The notes: a model not told the origin generated them from the sequence alone. Positions 51,870 to 62,085 are shown, counted from the stretch's first letter. The stretch is DNA of 64,000 bases from Bathymodiolus japonicus methanotrophic gill symbiont (GCF_019721995.1 NZ_BLYC01000001.1:310001-374000); one strand, 5' to 3'. Numbers and translations: made by a program.

Positions 51870-52162
51870 TCCACAATAGCACTCACCTGGAATGCTATTA
51901 ATCCTGCTTTATTACCAGGCACACCTGTATATGCTCGTTTTCGACTTACACGTACCCACTTGACTGATAATGGGGGGACTACTAAAGATGAACGTGCGGA
52001 AGGGGGCGCGGCTGATGGCGAAGTAGAAGATTATGCTATTCTTCCCCCCGTTGCGTCACCTGATGCTTATTCGGTAGCTGAAGATGGAAGCTTGAAAATC
52101 ACCGCAAGCCCGAGAGGTGTGTTAGCGAATGATAATGATCCTGCGAGTAAGCCTCTGACCGC

Positions 52163-52463
52163 CGCTGAAAATCAGGGAAACGGAGCCTAAGCGAAGTGAT
52201 GATTTTTAGTCCGCGATAGCCGTAGGGCCGTTATTTTGTCGGAGTCTGAGCGTTAGCGAAGGTGGAGACAAAATAAAAGGCCATCCGACACGGCGTCAAG
52301 TCATTTGGAGCCTATGTTCCGACCCCTTGTTGGGTCGGGACGAGGTGACGAGGACGAGGACGAATCGGGGCCGCCGGAGGCATAAGTGGTCGCGTTAAGT
52401 TTTTGCTGCTTGCTTGGGCTGGGATGCCCAAAACAAGCTTTCGCAAAAATAGCGACTCCCCAA
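52163..52463 (+). mobile_element. R295 repeat, copy 6, in the Ig-like gene
   Basis: 301 bp because GACGAG is duplicated once internally. It starts CGCTGAAAATCAGGG and ends GCGACTCCCCAA. Deleting it rejoins CTG ACC GC and A GTG CTA GAT (L-T-A-V-L-D) in frame. Confidence 0.9.
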
Positions 52464-52865
52464 AGTGCTAGATACTGATGTCAGCAATGGTGTGCTTGCC
52501 CTGGATCCCGATGGCAGTTTTACCTATACCCCAACTCGATTACTTGATGGGACAGATACCTTTAGCTATCATGCCAATGATGGTACTTTTGACAGCAACA
52601 TCGTGACAGTCACCATCACGGTAAATCACATCAATCATCCACCAATTGCGCAGGATGACGGCTACAAAACACCTGAAGATACGCGGCTCAAAGTTACCTC
52701 AGCCAAAGGTGTTTTACACAACGATACCGACCCTGATGTACATGACACCTTGCACGCCATCAAGGTCACTGATCCTGGCCATGGCTCGCTGACATTAAAT
52801 GCAGATGGTAGCCTGGTTTATACGCCAAATGCTAATTACAACGGTCTGGATAGTTTTACCTATAA

Positions 52866-54396
52866 CTCGATGTTCAAGTTTTTCCATCCCATTGCCATCA
52901 AACTCTTACCTTCACCCAGCAGAACAATACTTTAATGATGGTGTTGGCCCTAAGCGCCCTAAATCTCTGCCAGTCATATGTTTTCCTGATGGCATCAGTT
53001 GAAACACATCCTTTATTAATTCACCTAACTCTTTCAGCTTATCACCAGGATCTGGAAACTCTAGCAATGACGTGATGAACTCAAGCAGTACATCCATTTG
53101 AGACTTGCGCTGTAAGCTTCCTACGGTATACTCAGGTAGTTTGCTTTCAATGCGGGCTATTTGCTCTGGGTGAAGGAGAAGGCAATGGTCAAACAAAAGA
53201 CTCAGAATCAGGCCACGGCTTGATCCCTCTTCATCTAATTGTTTGGCCTCACGCCCCCATCCTTCATAAAGCTTCCAGTCCTCAAAGAAAACCTCAATCA
53301 GCCATCTCAACGTATAGGCTTGAATAATATCTTGTGTGCGCCAAGTCAGGTCTGTCGCCACTAAATAGCGATAGTCGTTTTCACCGTCATATTTTAAGGC
53401 AATGACAAAGCGTTTTTTACTGTGAGAACTCACCTTCAATCGTGCACTGCTGACAGTCACTTTAATCTCTTTGCCGCCACGTACACGTATTATCTGATCA
53501 ATGCCTTTGTTAATCGAATTAAAGTAGCTCTCGACTGACCTTATTCTACCTCTATATTCAATATTTTGGTTTTTACGTAATTGGCTAATCACCTGCGAGC
53601 CTCCAGATTCTTTAGCGGCTTCGTCCATAAAGGCTTTTTCACCATACAGCGCATCAGCCAGTACGCCTTTAATTTTAATCAGGCTATGCGCAACTTTAAA
53701 CTCTTTTAATAAGCCTAATGCAATCTCTGTTTTGGTCGGGTAGGCACTGTCACGTTCAGGCTTAATAGGCCGATCTTTTTTTGCTATACCGCTCTTTTTC
53801 AACCGTTTATCTTCTTTATCCCACTGCTTTAAGGCTGGACCCGGCATATAAAAGAAAAAACCGACAGGCACTGTAATGGATGAGGTAACTAGCAGCAATA
53901 ATACTATCGTTTGTCCATTAACATACCCGCCGGAGCCTTTGTGTTTCTGCTTGTAACCTTTATAAATACGTTTTGTAGACTTAGATCGTGCTCGGTCTGA
54001 TTCATCAAAGGCCAACACACCTTCAGTAATGCCATAACGTTTTAAAATTAAGACCACACTCACCCGTAGCAACCAGTCCCAGGGTATACTTGCTTTACGA
54101 AACACCCAGGATAATGCGGCTACTTTGCAATCTCCAAGGCTTGCTCGCTCAAACTTAGCCCAGCAAACAGAGTTCATTAGCAGTATGCCCGTTAAACAAG
54201 TGCCCAACCAAGCGGCTTGAATCCGTGTCAAAGCGGCTCCGGGTTTTAGCTGATTGAGCGCATCATTTAAATCGTCAATATAGCTTTGGATAAAGGTGGC
54301 TGGGGCATTCATTAACATGGGCTTACACCGATAAAATTACAACAACCTCAGAATACCTGATTTTACCTTCTCAATATCAAAAACTTGAACATCGAG
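52866..54396 (-). mobile_element. IS-beta, copy 5, complete, in the Ig-like gene
   Basis: 1531 bp with CTCGATGTTCAAG ends and TATAA on both sides (52861-52865, 54397-54401). Removing it and one TATAA restores SFTYKANDGHT. Confidence 0.95.
52912..54318 (-). CDS. IS-beta transposase (IS4-like DDE), intact
   Basis: 468 residues; the only intact copy of five. Candidate catalytic positions are Asp in VLAFDESDRARS, Asp in KGVLADALYGEKAF, and Glu in YTLRWLIEVFFEDWKLYEG, matching the Y-R-E-K style of IS4-like enzymes. The start MLMNAPATFIQSYIDD is conserved in all copies with a 5' end. Family placement is from motifs only. Confidence 0.9.
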   Translation of the reverse strand: MLMNAPATFIQSYIDDLNDALNQLKPGAALTRIQAAWLGTCLTGILLMNSVCWAKFERASLGDCKVAALSWVFRKASIPWDWLLRVSVVLILKRYGITEGVLAFDESDRARSKSTKRIYKGYKQKHKGSGGYVNGQTIVLLLLVTSSITVPVGFFFYMPGPALKQWDKEDKRLKKSGIAKKDRPIKPERDSAYPTKTEIALGLLKEFKVAHSLIKIKGVLADALYGEKAFMDEAAKESGGSQVISQLRKNQNIEYRGRIRSVESYFNSINKGIDQIIRVRGGKEIKVTVSSARLKVSSHSKKRFVIALKYDGENDYRYLVATDLTWRTQDIIQAYTLRWLIEVFFEDWKLYEGWGREAKQLDEEGSSRGLILSLLFDHCLLLHPEQIARIESKLPEYTVGSLQRKSQMDVLLEFITSLLEFPDPGDKLKELGELIKDVFQLMPSGKHMTGRDLGRLGPTPSLKYCSAG

Positions 54397-54647
54397 TATA
54401 AAGCCAACGACGGACATACCGATAGCAATGCAGTAACGGTTGATATTACGGTTAATGCGGTTAATGATGCGCCTATACCAAGCGCTGATCACTATACGAC
54501 TGCCGAAGATACAGTGTTAAATATTGATAGTGCACATGGTGTACTGGTGAATGATATTGAGCCTGATGGGGATCAGATGTCTGCAGTTAAATTTAGTGAC
54601 CCAGCTCATGGACCAGTGGTTTTTAATTTAGATGGAAGTTTTGTTTA

Positions 54648-54850
54648 CTGAAGTTTCCCAATAATTATTTATGGTAAAATTGAAAATATGCTACAGCTAT
54701 ATGAAAAAATAGTCTTTTCATTCGTTTCAAATGCTATTGCCTAAGGGGAATTAAGTAGGGGTTTGCTATAAACATGGCAAAACTACCTAAAATAAACCTC
54801 GATACACCAGCATTGTGTATTTCAGCTACTCAATAATTGGGAAACTTCAG
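54648..54850 (-). repeat. MITE-D, copy 3, in the Ig-like gene
   Basis: 203 bp. TTGTTTA is duplicated at 54641-54647 and 54851-54857. Removal restores GSFVYTPATNF. Confidence 0.92.
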
Positions 54851-56673
54851 TTGTTTATACTCCGGCTACTAATTTTACGGGTGATGACAATTTTATCTAT
54901 AAAGTGTCTGACGGAAAACTGGGTTCGGGTGATGTGACTGTCACGATTACGGTCACCCTGGTAAATGCCCCACCTGTCGCTTTGGCGGATGCCTATAGTG
55001 TCCATGAAGATACTGGCATAAGTATTGATGCAGCCCATGGATTACTTCATAACGACTCCGATCCAGAACATAATCAACTGACAGTTAGCTTAGTCAGTAA
55101 TGTTAGCAACGGCACGCTACAGATCAATAAGGATGGCAGCTTTGACTATACCCCCGCAACTAATTACAACGGTCTGGATAGTTTTAGCTATAAAGCAAAC
55201 GATGCTCAACTTGATAGTAACACGGTAACAGTACGTTAAACATTGATGCGGTGAATGATGCACCTGTTGGAGTCAATGATCACTATGTGATCCCTGAAGA
55301 TACAGTATTGCAGATTATTGCGCAGCAAGGTGTATTGGCTAATGATAGTGATATAGACGGAGATAAGCTACGGGCTTTTAAATTTACTAATCCGGCAAAC
55401 GGAATCGTGAATTTTAATCTCGATGGTAGTTTTAGCTATACGCCTAATCCTAATTTTAATGGCCTGGATAGTTTCATCTATAAGATTTCAGATGGCACGT
55501 TAGGGAGTAATGAAACGACAGTCAGCATTGACGTTCATGCAGTTAATGATGCCCCTGTAGCTCAGGCTGATGTCTATAACACGCCTGAAGATACGCCCAT
55601 TAAGGTGACTTCAGCTCAGGGTGTGTTAAACAATGACATCGACCCTGATGGAGACACCTTTGCTGGATTACAAACCAGCGCTCCTGCGCACGGAAAAGTG
55701 AAATGGGTTCCTTGGGATGGTAGCTCTATTTACACCCCAAACACCAACTTTAATGGTACGGATAGTTTTACTTATAAAGCCTGGGACGGACATTTACTGA
55801 GTAATGAGGTAACAATTACCATCAACGTACATCCAGTGGATGATGCGCCTGTGGCAACTGATGATTTATATTCTGTGGGTGAAGATGGTTTCTTGAAAGT
55901 AACTGTAGCCAAAGGACTGCTGGCCAATGACCATGATGTTGATGGTAATATCTTGCGCGTGAATAGTATAGTTTCATCAGTGGCTAATGGTGCTTTACAG
56001 ATGAGTCTTGATGGCAGCTTTACTTATAAACCCAACTTCGGTTTTTTTGGTACAGACAGTTTTACCTACAAAGCGAATGATGGAAAAGTTAATAGTGTCG
56101 TGGCAACAGTCACCATTACAGTAACCCATGTTAACCATCCTGTACTACCGAATGCTGATGCCTATACCATAACTCAGGGTGGCCTTTTAACAGTAACAAC
56201 CGCCAATGGACTGTTAGCCAATGACCTGGATATTGATGGCGATACACTACTGGTAAGCAATATCCCAACTAGCGTCAGCCATGGTACCCTGCAAATGATG
56301 CTGGATGGTTCATTTACCTATAAACCTGATCCCGGTTATAGCGGCCCCGATAGCTTTACCTATATAGTCAATGACGGCAGTATCGACAGCGCCCCGGTAA
56401 CTGTGAGTCTGACCGTAATCCACACCAATCATGAACCTTTAGCTGCAGGTGATGCCTACAGTGTGGTCCAAGATGGCATTTTAACTATTCCAGCTCCGGG
56501 CTTATTGGCAAATGACCTGGATATAGATGGCGATAAGCTGTTTGTTTTGATTCAGACTTTTCCAGCTAATGGCGCATTGCATCAGGACTTAGACGGCGGC
56601 TTCACCTATCAACCGGCCCCCGGTTTTCAGGGCGTTGATAGCTATTCCTATATGGCTAGTGACAGTCACTTAA

Positions 56674-56953
56674 CAGGCGCGCCATGCTACCTCACGAAAT
56701 TCCGGGACTCCTGTCGCCATAATTTGTTCACCTACGCAGCGGATGGGAGATGCCCTGAACGCCCTGCGTCCGCAACGACTACGTACAAAAGCCGCTTCGT
56801 CATTACTACCTCACTGGCTGGACGGCTATTCGGAATGCAATTCTTGCTCCTCTCGCGTGCTGCTAGCACACGTCGAATCAGCGAATTGCCCTGTCGCCTA
56901 TCAGGGACTAAAAATCACCACTTCGCTAAGCTCCGTTTCCATGATTTTCAGCG
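56674..56953 (-). mobile_element. R280 repeat, copy 6, in the Ig-like gene
   Basis: 280 bp. Left flank is Ig-like coding sequence, right flank is an IS3-type end, so it is a junction copy. The Ig frame reads through it, giving about 100 residues of repeat-encoded sequence before a stop at 57008. Confidence 0.88.
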
Positions 56954-57111
56954 TTTGAACAAAACTATCAGTTCGATGGGCTGGAACTACCCCCCCGTGT
57001 CAGGATAGTTTTCGCCTTATTTGAAAAATAATAACTCAAACAAGGGGCGGAAAAATAAAACCATGACAACTCAATACCCAAAAGAAAGAAAAGATGCCAT
57101 CATTAACAAAA
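56954..57111 (+). mobile_element. IS3-family left-end fragment with orfA start
   Basis: A short non-coding end (GTGTCAGGATAGTTTTCGCC region) precedes ATG 57063, which encodes MTTQYPKERKDAIINK, the typical N terminus of an IS3-group OrfA. It is cut by MITE-D at 57112. Confidence 0.65.
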
Positions 57112-57315
57112 CTGAAGTTTCCCAATAATTATTTATGGTAAAATTGAAACTATGCTACAACCATATGAAAAAAATAGTCTTTTCATTCGTTTCAAATGCT
57201 ATTGCCTAAGGGGAATTAAGTAGGGGTTTGCTATAAACATGGCAAAACCACCTAAAATAAACCTCGATACACCAGCATTGTGTATTTCAGCTACTCAATA
57301 ATTGGGAAACTTCAG
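57112..57315 (-). repeat. MITE-D, copy 4
   Basis: 204 bp with both ends. The flanks (ACAAAA, TATTAC) do not match, so it is a junction copy: IS3 scrap on the left, Ig-like coding sequence on the right. Confidence 0.9.
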
Positions 57316-57837
57316 TATTACAGGTTAATGTCGCTAATGGCCTGTTAGCTAACGATTCTGATCCAGATGCCAATATACTGCAGCCCATTATCGTCACTCA
57401 GCCAGCAAATGGCATAGTGCATGTATTAGCCGGTGGCAGCTTTAGCTATCAGCCGAACAGCGGATTTTCAGGTGTGAATAGTTTTACCTACAAGGCCAAT
57501 GACGGCATTGCTGACAGTAATACGGCAATTGTGAAAATTACGGTCAATGCAGTAAATCATGCTCCAATAGCAAAAGCAGGCAACTACTCCACGCCACGGA
57601 ATGTGCCACTACAGGTTAGAGCACCGGGTATATTGACAGGCGTATCCGATCCGGATGGTGACCAACTGACAGCACGTTTAATTACCCCGCCAGCAGAAGG
57701 TTCACTACACATGAACCATGATGGTAGCTTTACCTACACGCCAAAGCCAGCGCCAATTAGAAGAGCAGCGCTCGCTAATCAGGTAAGTTTTACCTTTGTG
57801 GTATCGGATGGAAGTAAAAAAAGTGCGAAAACAGTGA

Positions 57838-58176
57838 TACAAAATTTCCAAGGGGATCATTTTACAGCAAATTGATAGCGGATTTTCGGTATCGATACAG
57901 TCTGGCTATAATGGTGTTGAAGCGGTATTAGTGCTAATCGCGGCCATGCTTGCATTTCCATCGCCCTGGAAATTTAAGTTATGGGGGATAATCACAGGAT
58001 TTTTTGCGGTGGAATTGCTGAATATTGTGCGTATTATTTCCTTGTTTTATCTGGGTCAATGGAATCAGGATATTTTTGAATGGGCGCATTTATATATCTG
58101 GCAGGCACTGATTATGCTGGATGTATTAATTATCTTTTTACTCTGCTCAGGCTCTTACCTGCAGACCAAGAGGTAA
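57838..58176 (+). pseudogene. xrtH: Exosortase H, N-terminally truncated, catalytic Cys replaced by Tyr
   Basis: The frame is open from 57838 (after TGA 57835) to the stop at 58174-58176. It reads GIILQQIDSGFSVSIQSGYN, GVEAVLVLIAAMLAFPSPW, LLNIVRIISLFYLGQWN and FEWAHLYIWQALIM. The family triad is Cys (in SGCNGVEA), Arg (NIVR) and His (EWAH). Arg and His remain, but the Cys position is TAT (Tyr). The first ~50 residues with the N-terminal membrane helix are lost at a junction with the Ig-like gene near 57840. Exosortase H processes IPTL-CTERM proteins. Identification is from motif order and the downstream partner. Confidence 0.78.
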
Positions 58177-58182
58177 GTGTTG

Positions 58183-59071
58183 ATGCCCATGCAAGTTAGT
58201 CCCTCGCTGAAAATCAGGGAAACGGAGCCTAAGCGAAGTGATGATTTTTAGTCCGCGATAGCCGTAGGGCCGTTATTTTGTCGGAGTCTGAGCGTTAGCG
58301 AAGGTGGAGACAAAATAAAAGGCCATCCGACACGGCGTCAAGTCATTTGGAGCCTATGTTCCGACCCCTTGTTGGGTCGGGACGAGGTGACGAGGACGAA
58401 TCGGGGCCGCCGGAGGCATAAGTGGTCGCGTTAAGTTTTTGCTGCTTGCTTGGGCTGGGATGCCCAAAACAAGCTTTCGCAAAAATAGCGACTCCCCGAT
58501 AGTTGCATTTGTTATCAAGGTATTTCTATTTTTACCACTATGTTACTGGGGCAGGTATGCTTTGGCTGAACTGGCAACGTCTGTTGTTGTGTATTGGTCG
58601 GAGCCATTATTACAGCTTTTGTTTCCAGTGCTAATTGCCGGTATTGAGCAAATCGGCTACCGGATTGAGGTGATAGCAGAGGTGACTGTTGCTAGCCAGA
58701 ATGTGCCAAAAGGGATGGTTGCTGAATTACCGATTCCGGTGAATCCTTTGATATACAGTTATGGCTTGCCGCTTGCATTAGCGCTGATTCTGGCTTTTAC
58801 CAGGACGTTGCGGAATATAATTATCAGTATTTTAGTGTTTCTGCTTATTCAGATCTGGGGCATCTGTTTTGAATCCCTGAAAGTGCTGTTTTTGCAAACG
58901 CCAGCCGAATTGCTGGGTAATATAAAACTGCCTGGCTGGCAACTGGATATTATTGCGCTGGGTTATCAGTTGGGTGCATTGATACTTCCGGCTGTGACTC
59001 CCGTTATCATCTGGGTATGGTTTTATAAAGATTTTATAGCCGGTTTTGTACCTGCAATGGGTAAACGGTAG
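58183..59071 (+). pseudogene. Exosortase-H-associated membrane protein, split by R295
   Basis: Start MPMQVSP at 58183, R295 at 58205-58499, then VAFVIKVFLFLPLCYWGRYAL to the end. Without the repeat the gene is 594 bases (197 residues) in frame. There are about five membrane segments and a periplasmic stretch VASQNVPKGMVAELPIPVNP. Position directly after exosortase H supports assignment to the XrtH-associated family. An in-repeat start at 58439 could still give a product with a repeat-encoded leader (MLLAWAGMPKTSFRKNSDSP). The stop lies in a REP-like repeat. Confidence 0.75.
58205..58499 (+). mobile_element. R295 repeat, copy 7, in the XrtH-associated gene
   Basis: 295 bp. Flanks AGTCCCT and TAGTTGC rejoin as AGT CCC TTA GTT GCA, in frame, no duplication. 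Confidence 0.9.
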
Positions 59072-59131
59072 GGCGGACTTTAGGCCGCTATTGTTAATAA
59101 TTGTGTGGTAGCGGACTGAAGTCCACTCTAC
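59069..59131. repeat. REP-like bimodular palindrome, copy 5
   Basis: GTAGGGCGGACTTTAGGCCG at the left and GCGGACTGAAGTCCACTCTAC (last base not needed) at the right. Its first bases supply the stop codon of the preceding gene. Confidence 0.82.
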
Positions 59132-59151
59132 AGTTATTGCAGCACAAGAGC

Positions 59152-61893
59152 CTATTTGTTAATCAGCGTTAGGCCAGGCGGTAGCGCTTCACCAAATATC
59201 TGCTTTTCTTCACTAGCATCTAACTCTTTCACAGACTCAAGCATTGCTATCCATGAGCTAGGCGCTTTGCTTAGCTTTAATTTGGCAATCACTTGAGCGC
59301 GTAGTTCGTCACCTATGTCCCTGACTCTATCACCACTCATGCGAGTAATCAGAGTGGCGGCAAAACCTGCTTGCGGTGTTTTTTTCCAGTTCGTGTTAAG
59401 TATTTGCTGTAACCAGGTTGCTGCTGTCTCGGCCGGGACAACAAAATGTGTACTGGCGTGAAGCGGTACTCGCGCACCAATACGACCGACAGCCCACCAG
59501 GTTTGCGCTGGCTCGCTGGCTTTTTGTAGCCGTTTTAACAGCCATTCACCAAGCTGTGTTTTCTGTGCTATGGGTAAGCGCTCTAGTACTGCTGCCAGAC
59601 GTACCATATCATCATAGCCCCGTTGCTTGCTTTGCTTGGCAGTATTACCCAGGCGTGCAGTGGTAGGATTAAGGTATTTAGCCAGGTCGTTAAAAATAAT
59701 TTCTTGTGCCTCGGTGTCCAGGCCGCCTGAAATTCTGCGCCATAAAGTCCACCATTCGCTCCAGTTCTGGGTTTCATTTACAAACTGTATTTTATTGCCA
59801 TAGCTTTTCCAGAGTTGTTCGACACGCCAGTTATCCAGTTGATAGCCAAAGCCCGGGCGTAAACAATAGCCGATCAAGCTGAGCCAGACGCGTTCATGGT
59901 TGGGCGAGCGGCGATGATTCTTACGCACCTCCAGTAACACATTAAATAATTCGCGCAGTAAATGACTGGACCAATCGCTACGTAAACCTAAACATTTTTC
60001 TAAATCAGCGCGTAAACTTTTGACCAATTTAGGATTAATATTTTTAGATTTTGAGCCGAAAATACTTTCTATAAGTTCGACTGCCTGGTTAAAGCCAGCA
60101 GGTAAATCTTTAGCAAGTAGTGCAGCTTTGCTTTTTCTGATCTGAAATTGCACGTCCCAGCGTTGCTGCGAATCTTGCATTGCGACGCACTGGATTTGCA
60201 ATGTACCTACTTCGGATAAGGTCACAGATAATTGCACTGTGACTTCGGCGCTAGCATGGTCAGTTTCCTGATCAAAGGCAACGGCTAATGGAGGCAGGGG
60301 ATGAAAGTCATCATTTATTGTGACTAGCTCGCCTGCGGTATATGTTTTGCCACCGGTTAATGAGACCAGGTGAAAGCTGACAGGTTGTCCCAGGCGCAAA
60401 GAAAATTGGCGATCTTTTAAGATGATTTCATTACCTTCCTCACTGCCACGCGGCAAGATACAGACGCCTTGCTGCTCTTGCCCGGAACCTATTAACAGGA
60501 AGTAACTGCGCGATGCACCACCACCAATTTTAATTTCCTTATGTTCCCGTGCAACACCATAGCTAACTGCACCATAGGCGACTGATAGCTCAGGGTGCTG
60601 ATTTTCCAGCAGTGTAGGCGGGGCATCGCGCCAGGAACTAAGCAAGTTAATAGTGCGTTGGGTGATCGGTTGACTACGAAAAACACCACCATTTAATAGC
60701 AGTCCATCCGGTACGATTGTGTCTTTGCCTAATGCAGCTTTAGCTGCTTGTTGATGGGTATTTAAAAAAGCGGCAATATGCTTACTGATGGCAGGTTCCG
60801 CAGCATAGGGTAAGCCAAATTCGACCACACCACTGCGTTTTTTATCGGGTAGCTCGTTCAGCTTTGATAAAGGAAAGAAACCATCTAACGCGATTTTCTG
60901 AACTTCACCTCTACGTAAGCTTACCGAACGAGTACCACCGATTAATTTAGCCCCACCCCCTAATAAAGTGACATTGAGTTGTTCGGGTGCATCATCTGCC
61001 AGGAGTCGCTCTTTGGCAATACGGCATTGTTCCAGTAAGTGAGATAAGTCGGTTGCCGAGAGTTTTTTATTATTGGTGCTTAGGCGTGATTCTGCAAGAT
61101 GCGCAAGCGACAGATCGATATTATCACCGCCAAGCATCAGATGATCACCCACTCCGATACGTGAAAGTTGCGGCTCATCAGCACTATGGTCAATTTTAAT
61201 TAGGGTTAGATCAGTCGTACCTCCGCCTACATCACAAACCAGCAGCAGCTTAATATTTTCCAGAGTATTATGAAGATTATCGCTATGGCGGCGTAACCAG
61301 TCATAACAAACCGCTTGCGGCTCTTCCAGTAAGCGCACCTGATTTAGGCCTGCAATATGCGCTGCTTCTAGTGTTAACGAGCGTGCCGCTTCATCAAAAG
61401 AAGCAGGAACAGTGATAACAATATGCTGATTTTCCAGTAGTGATTCAGGAAACTCGTAATTCCAGACCTGGCGTACATGCTTTAAATAACTGGCGCTGGC
61501 ATCCAGCGGGGAAACTTTGAGCACGTCTTCGTGGCTACCCCAGGGAAGAATTGCTGCGGTATGGTCGATAGACGGGTGGGATAACCAGCTTTTAGCACTG
61601 CTAACAAAGCGGCCTTGCGTTTTTGCACTTAAAACACGAGCGGCAGTACCGATAACCACTTTTTCACCAGAGGGTGAGAAAGCCATATCTGCATCAGACA
61701 ATTCACCTTCTGTTGGATGGTAGCGAACCGAGGGTAGTAGATTGCGTGCTGAGACTTCGCCCGGAGCAACCAGCTGTTGTATTGCAAAGATCTTTATCGC
61801 AGCATTTTTTTGCCGCGTTTTTGCATAGGCAACGACAGTATGGGTCGTACCTAGATCTATGCCTATATGATATTGTGCTGGTTTATTGTTCAT
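59152..61893 (-). CDS. Hsp70-family protein with long C-terminal extension
   Basis: 913 residues from the ATG at 61893 (MNNKPAQYHIGIDLG). The longer frame runs into the upstream palindrome. Actin-like ATPase motifs are GIDLGTTHTVVAYA (phosphate 1), LLVCDVGGGTTDLTL (phosphate 2) and LLNGGVFRSQ (adenosine-type). The peptide-binding part is reduced, and the last ~300 residues form an extension not found in DnaK. It is a paralogue of the upstream gene (62086-63999). It has no adjacent dnaJ or grpE. Client or partner unknown. Confidence 0.85.
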   Translation of the reverse strand: MNNKPAQYHIGIDLGTTHTVVAYAKTRQKNAAIKIFAIQQLVAPGEVSARNLLPSVRYHPTEGELSDADMAFSPSGEKVVIGTAARVLSAKTQGRFVSSAKSWLSHPSIDHTAAILPWGSHEDVLKVSPLDASASYLKHVRQVWNYEFPESLLENQHIVITVPASFDEAARSLTLEAAHIAGLNQVRLLEEPQAVCYDWLRRHSDNLHNTLENIKLLLVCDVGGGTTDLTLIKIDHSADEPQLSRIGVGDHLMLGGDNIDLSLAHLAESRLSTNNKKLSATDLSHLLEQCRIAKERLLADDAPEQLNVTLLGGGAKLIGGTRSVSLRRGEVQKIALDGFFPLSKLNELPDKKRSGVVEFGLPYAAEPAISKHIAAFLNTHQQAAKAALGKDTIVPDGLLLNGGVFRSQPITQRTINLLSSWRDAPPTLLENQHPELSVAYGAVSYGVAREHKEIKIGGGASRSYFLLIGSGQEQQGVCILPRGSEEGNEIILKDRQFSLRLGQPVSFHLVSLTGGKTYTAGELVTINDDFHPLPPLAVAFDQETDHASAEVTVQLSVTLSEVGTLQIQCVAMQDSQQRWDVQFQIRKSKAALLAKDLPAGFNQAVELIESIFGSKSKNINPKLVKSLRADLEKCLGLRSDWSSHLLRELFNVLLEVRKNHRRSPNHERVWLSLIGYCLRPGFGYQLDNWRVEQLWKSYGNKIQFVNETQNWSEWWTLWRRISGGLDTEAQEIIFNDLAKYLNPTTARLGNTAKQSKQRGYDDMVRLAAVLERLPIAQKTQLGEWLLKRLQKASEPAQTWWAVGRIGARVPLHASTHFVVPAETAATWLQQILNTNWKKTPQAGFAATLITRMSGDRVRDIGDELRAQVIAKLKLSKAPSSWIAMLESVKELDASEEKQIFGEALPPGLTLINK

Positions 61894-61924
61894 GATAATT
61901 AGGGCTTTCGTTCCCATACTCTGC

Positions 61925-62053
61925 ATCATTGCCATTAAGTTAAGGCGAGAAACATAGGATGTGCTGAGGTACGAAGCGCATCTTTCGGTCGCTTGATGCG
62001 TTTCCTATCGTCAACACATCCTATATCAAAATGCTTAACTTGATGGCAATGAT
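61925..62053. repeat. 129-bp palindromic element with 20-bp inverted ends
   Basis: ATCATTGCCATTAAGTTAAG at the left matches the complement of the right end at 19 of 20 positions. An inner pair ATAGGATGTG/CACATCCTAT continues the hairpin. It occupies nearly the whole gap between the two Hsp70 genes. Only copy seen. Confidence 0.8.
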
Positions 62054-62085
62054 GTTCTGCATGGGAATAATGGAAGTGAAATTAC

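Larger units (their letters stand above)
51870..57875 (+). pseudogene. Giant secreted tandem Ig/cadherin-like repeat protein (probable IPTL-CTERM substrate), multiply interrupted
   Basis: About 11 repeats of ~95 residues remain, with the pattern DAYSVxEDTxL, GVLANDxDxDGD, HGxLxxxxDGSFTYTP, GxDSFTYKANDG. The N-terminal part ends in GEVEDYAI, typical of adhesin-like secreted proteins. Interruptions in order: IS-alpha at the 5' edge; R295 (52163-52463); IS-beta (52866-54396, TATAA duplicated); MITE-D (54648-54850, TTGTTTA duplicated); a one-base deletion near 55237; R280 (56674-56953) with an IS3 scrap; MITE-D (57112-57315). The 3' end runs out of frame into the exosortase gene near 57840, so no CTERM tail is present. 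The gene next to it is exosortase H, hence the inference about sorting. Confidence 0.85.
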
